Assembly: GCA_013152075.1 (NCBI GenBank) | Contig: JAADHD010000170.1 | Coordinates: 1-5,718 of the forward strand | DNA length: 5,718 bases | Direction: 5' to 3' | Source: Verrucomicrobiota bacterium | GTDB taxonomy: Bacteria; Verrucomicrobiota; Verrucomicrobiia; Verrucomicrobiales; DEV007 | In this document: piece by piece, positions 4,711 to 5,718 of the stretch | Layout: the number at the start of each line of letters is the position of its first letter | Position numbering within the stretch: position 1 is the first letter of the stretch | Notes under the pieces: generated by a model | Told to the model about the DNA's origin: nothing | What the model saw: only the letters and a program-made list of their open reading frames with translations | Databases searched by the model: none | Translations under genes and position numbers: made by a program

Positions 4711-5427
4711 ATGAAAAAGAGCTCCCTCCTTATCCCCCTCCTCATAACGATCCTATCCGCATCACTCTGCGCTGAGGCCACTGCACAAAAAAAGAAACGC
4801 AAACCCAATCCTGCCATGCAAGCAATTGAAGATGTCGCCGGCCTGCCGCGTGTATTACTGATCGGCGACTCAATCTCAATCGGCTACACCCTCCCGACCA
4901 GAGCCTTGATGAAAGGAAAAGCCAACGTACATCGCCCAAGCGCCAATTGTGGCCCAACCATTTCCGGCCTTAAATCCCTCGATAAATGGCTCGGTGATAA
5001 AAAATGGGATGTCATTCATTTCAACTGGGGCCTACACGATTTGAAATACATGGGCCCAAAAGGCGGAAACCTCGCTGATCCAAAAGCCAGTGACAGCCAA
5101 CAGCAAGTTCCCCCAGCCGAGTATGAAAAAAATCTTCGCACCCTGGTAGAAAGATTGAAAAAGACAGGTGCCAAATTGATCTGGTGTTCAACCACACCAG
5201 TTCCCGAAGGAGCCGGCGGGAGAGTGGTCGGTGACAGCGCCAAATACAATGCAATCGCAGCCAAGGTCATGGCTGATAATAAAATCCCTACCGACGACCT
5301 CTACGCTTTCTGCAAACCGCGGCTCAAGGAAATCCAGAAACCCGCTAATGTTCATTTTTCCACCGAAGGCTCTGCAGCTCTCGCCAAAGAAGTCGCCGCC
5401 AGTATTAGCAAAGCTCTCGGCAAATAG
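4711..5427 (+). CDS. Exported SGNH/GDSL-family hydrolase
   Basis: This 238-residue protein has a signal peptide (residues 1-25; MKKSS start, hydrophobic core 6-18, A-T-A site before Gln26). The mature protein starts with a Lys-rich stretch, KKKRKPNP. Block I is VLLIGDSISIGYT (48-60) with nucleophile Ser54. Block II lies around PSANCGPT (76-83) with Gly81. Block III is HFNWGLHDL (103-111), where the usual GxND reads GLHD. Block V is KPANVHFSTEG (210-220) with His215. SGNH enzymes remove acyl groups from esters, including acetyl groups on polysaccharides; this subgroup is frequent in Verrucomicrobia and Planctomycetes, where carbohydrate esters are a plausible but unproven target. The Asp usually three residues before the catalytic His is Ala212, and the block III Asn is His109. 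The next gene begins 33 bp downstream and is probably in the same operon. No Shine-Dalgarno sequence is seen. Confidence 0.87.
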   Translation: MKKSSLLIPLLITILSASLCAEATAQKKKRKPNPAMQAIEDVAGLPRVLLIGDSISIGYTLPTRALMKGKANVHRPSANCGPTISGLKSLDKWLGDKKWDVIHFNWGLHDLKYMGPKGGNLADPKASDSQQQVPPAEYEKNLRTLVERLKKTGAKLIWCSTTPVPEGAGGRVVGDSAKYNAIAAKVMADNKIPTDDLYAFCKPRLKEIQKPANVHFSTEGSAALAKEVAASISKALGK

Positions 5428-5460
5428 CCTGAACGAACAACAGTTTCATCTTTCAGCACG

Positions 5461-5718
5461 ATGACTATGCATAGACATCTACTACTGATCGCTATTATTT
5501 CCTGCCCCCTCTCTGCAACAGCCCAACAGGGAGATCGCAAAGGGCATGTCATGAAGCCGCCGCCCGCCGAGTGGAAAATTCCACCCGCACCCGTGGTAAC
5601 ACCCGGCAATGCACTGAACACTTTTCAAATCGAGAAAGGCTTCAGCCTTGAAATGGTGGCCGCCGATCCACTGATTCATGACCCGGTGGCCATTGCTTTC
5701 GACGGCAACGGACGAATC
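5461..5718 (+). CDS. PVC-type membrane-bound dehydrogenase/haem-binding protein, N-terminus (truncated by window edge)
   Basis: The frame opens at ATG 5461 and stays open for 86 codons to the window edge. Residues 1-21 form a signal peptide (hydrophobic 7-18, cleavage after S-A-T-A before QQ). After a Pro-rich linker (about 31-50), NTFQIEKGFSLEMVAADP (53-70) and HDPVAIAFDGNGR (73-85) match the opening of the 'putative membrane-bound dehydrogenase' domain typical of Pirellula- and Verrucomicrobium-type bacteria. That domain is a beta-propeller related to glucose/sorbosone dehydrogenases, often followed by HEAT repeats and a CxxCH cytochrome domain. Only the start is visible, so the rest of the architecture is expectation. 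A second ATG two codons in (5467) could also be used. The gene lies 33 bp behind the SGNH hydrolase gene with no terminator between, suggesting co-transcription and a shared extracytoplasmic role. Confidence 0.85.
   Translation, partial: MTMHRHLLLIAIISCPLSATAQQGDRKGHVMKPPPAEWKIPPAPVVTPGNALNTFQIEKGFSLEMVAADPLIHDPVAIAFDGNGRI

Noticed and set aside
5016..5679. Minus-strand open frames opposite the SGNH hydrolase and dehydrogenase genes
   Set aside because: They overlap two genes with recognisable signal peptides and motifs on the plus strand.

Overview
The window looks like a chromosomal segment from a bacterium of the PVC superphylum, most likely Verrucomicrobiota. The strongest hint is the gene running off the right edge, which begins like the 'PVC-type' membrane-bound dehydrogenase/haem-binding proteins (Piru_Ver_Nterm type) that are nearly confined to Planctomycetota and Verrucomicrobiota. 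A secreted SGNH hydrolase of a type common in the same phyla lies directly before it. Convincing Shine-Dalgarno sequences are missing in front of nearly every gene, which also fits. No phage, transposase, integrase or CRISPR genes are visible.

Left block (1-1158, all minus strand): the N-terminal 115 codons of moeA (molybdenum insertion into molybdopterin) are preceded by a small lipoprotein of unknown function, and the two overlap by ATGA. The lipoprotein start abuts an inverted repeat that overlaps a possible promoter. A stretch of short CGCTTCGCT repeats follows, then a perfect 13-bp inverted repeat that directly adjoins a class II tRNA-Ser(GCU) gene with encoded CCA.

Middle block (1292-3410, minus strand): an autoregulated-looking type II toxin-antitoxin pair (Phd/YefM-type antitoxin and VapC PIN-domain RNase, overlapping by 10 bp) is followed by a lipoprotein lipase/esterase with an intact Ser-Asp-His triad. 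The antitoxin promoter is unusually clear: TTGACA, 16 bp, TAAAAT, with a perfect 16-bp palindrome over the -10. Its predicted transcription start falls on or next to the start codon, suggesting a leaderless mRNA.

Right block (3453-5718): a flavodoxin-fold NAD(P)H-dependent FMN reductase (plus) and a KDPG/KHG-type aldolase (minus) converge with stop codons overlapping by 4 bp. Divergent from the aldolase is a plus-strand pair, the exported SGNH/GDSL hydrolase and the start of the PVC dehydrogenase, 33 bp apart and probably co-transcribed. Both are predicted to be exported and may act on extracytoplasmic carbohydrate or ester substrates; that is inference.

Most of the window is ordinary metabolic and housekeeping content. 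The points most worth a second look are the two promoter/palindrome arrangements with apparently leaderless starts, the repeat and hairpin structure beside the tRNA, a 12-bp sequence shared by two putative promoters, and altered catalytic blocks in the SGNH hydrolase and aldolase. No clearly new multi-gene system was found. No convincing rho-independent terminator was found either.
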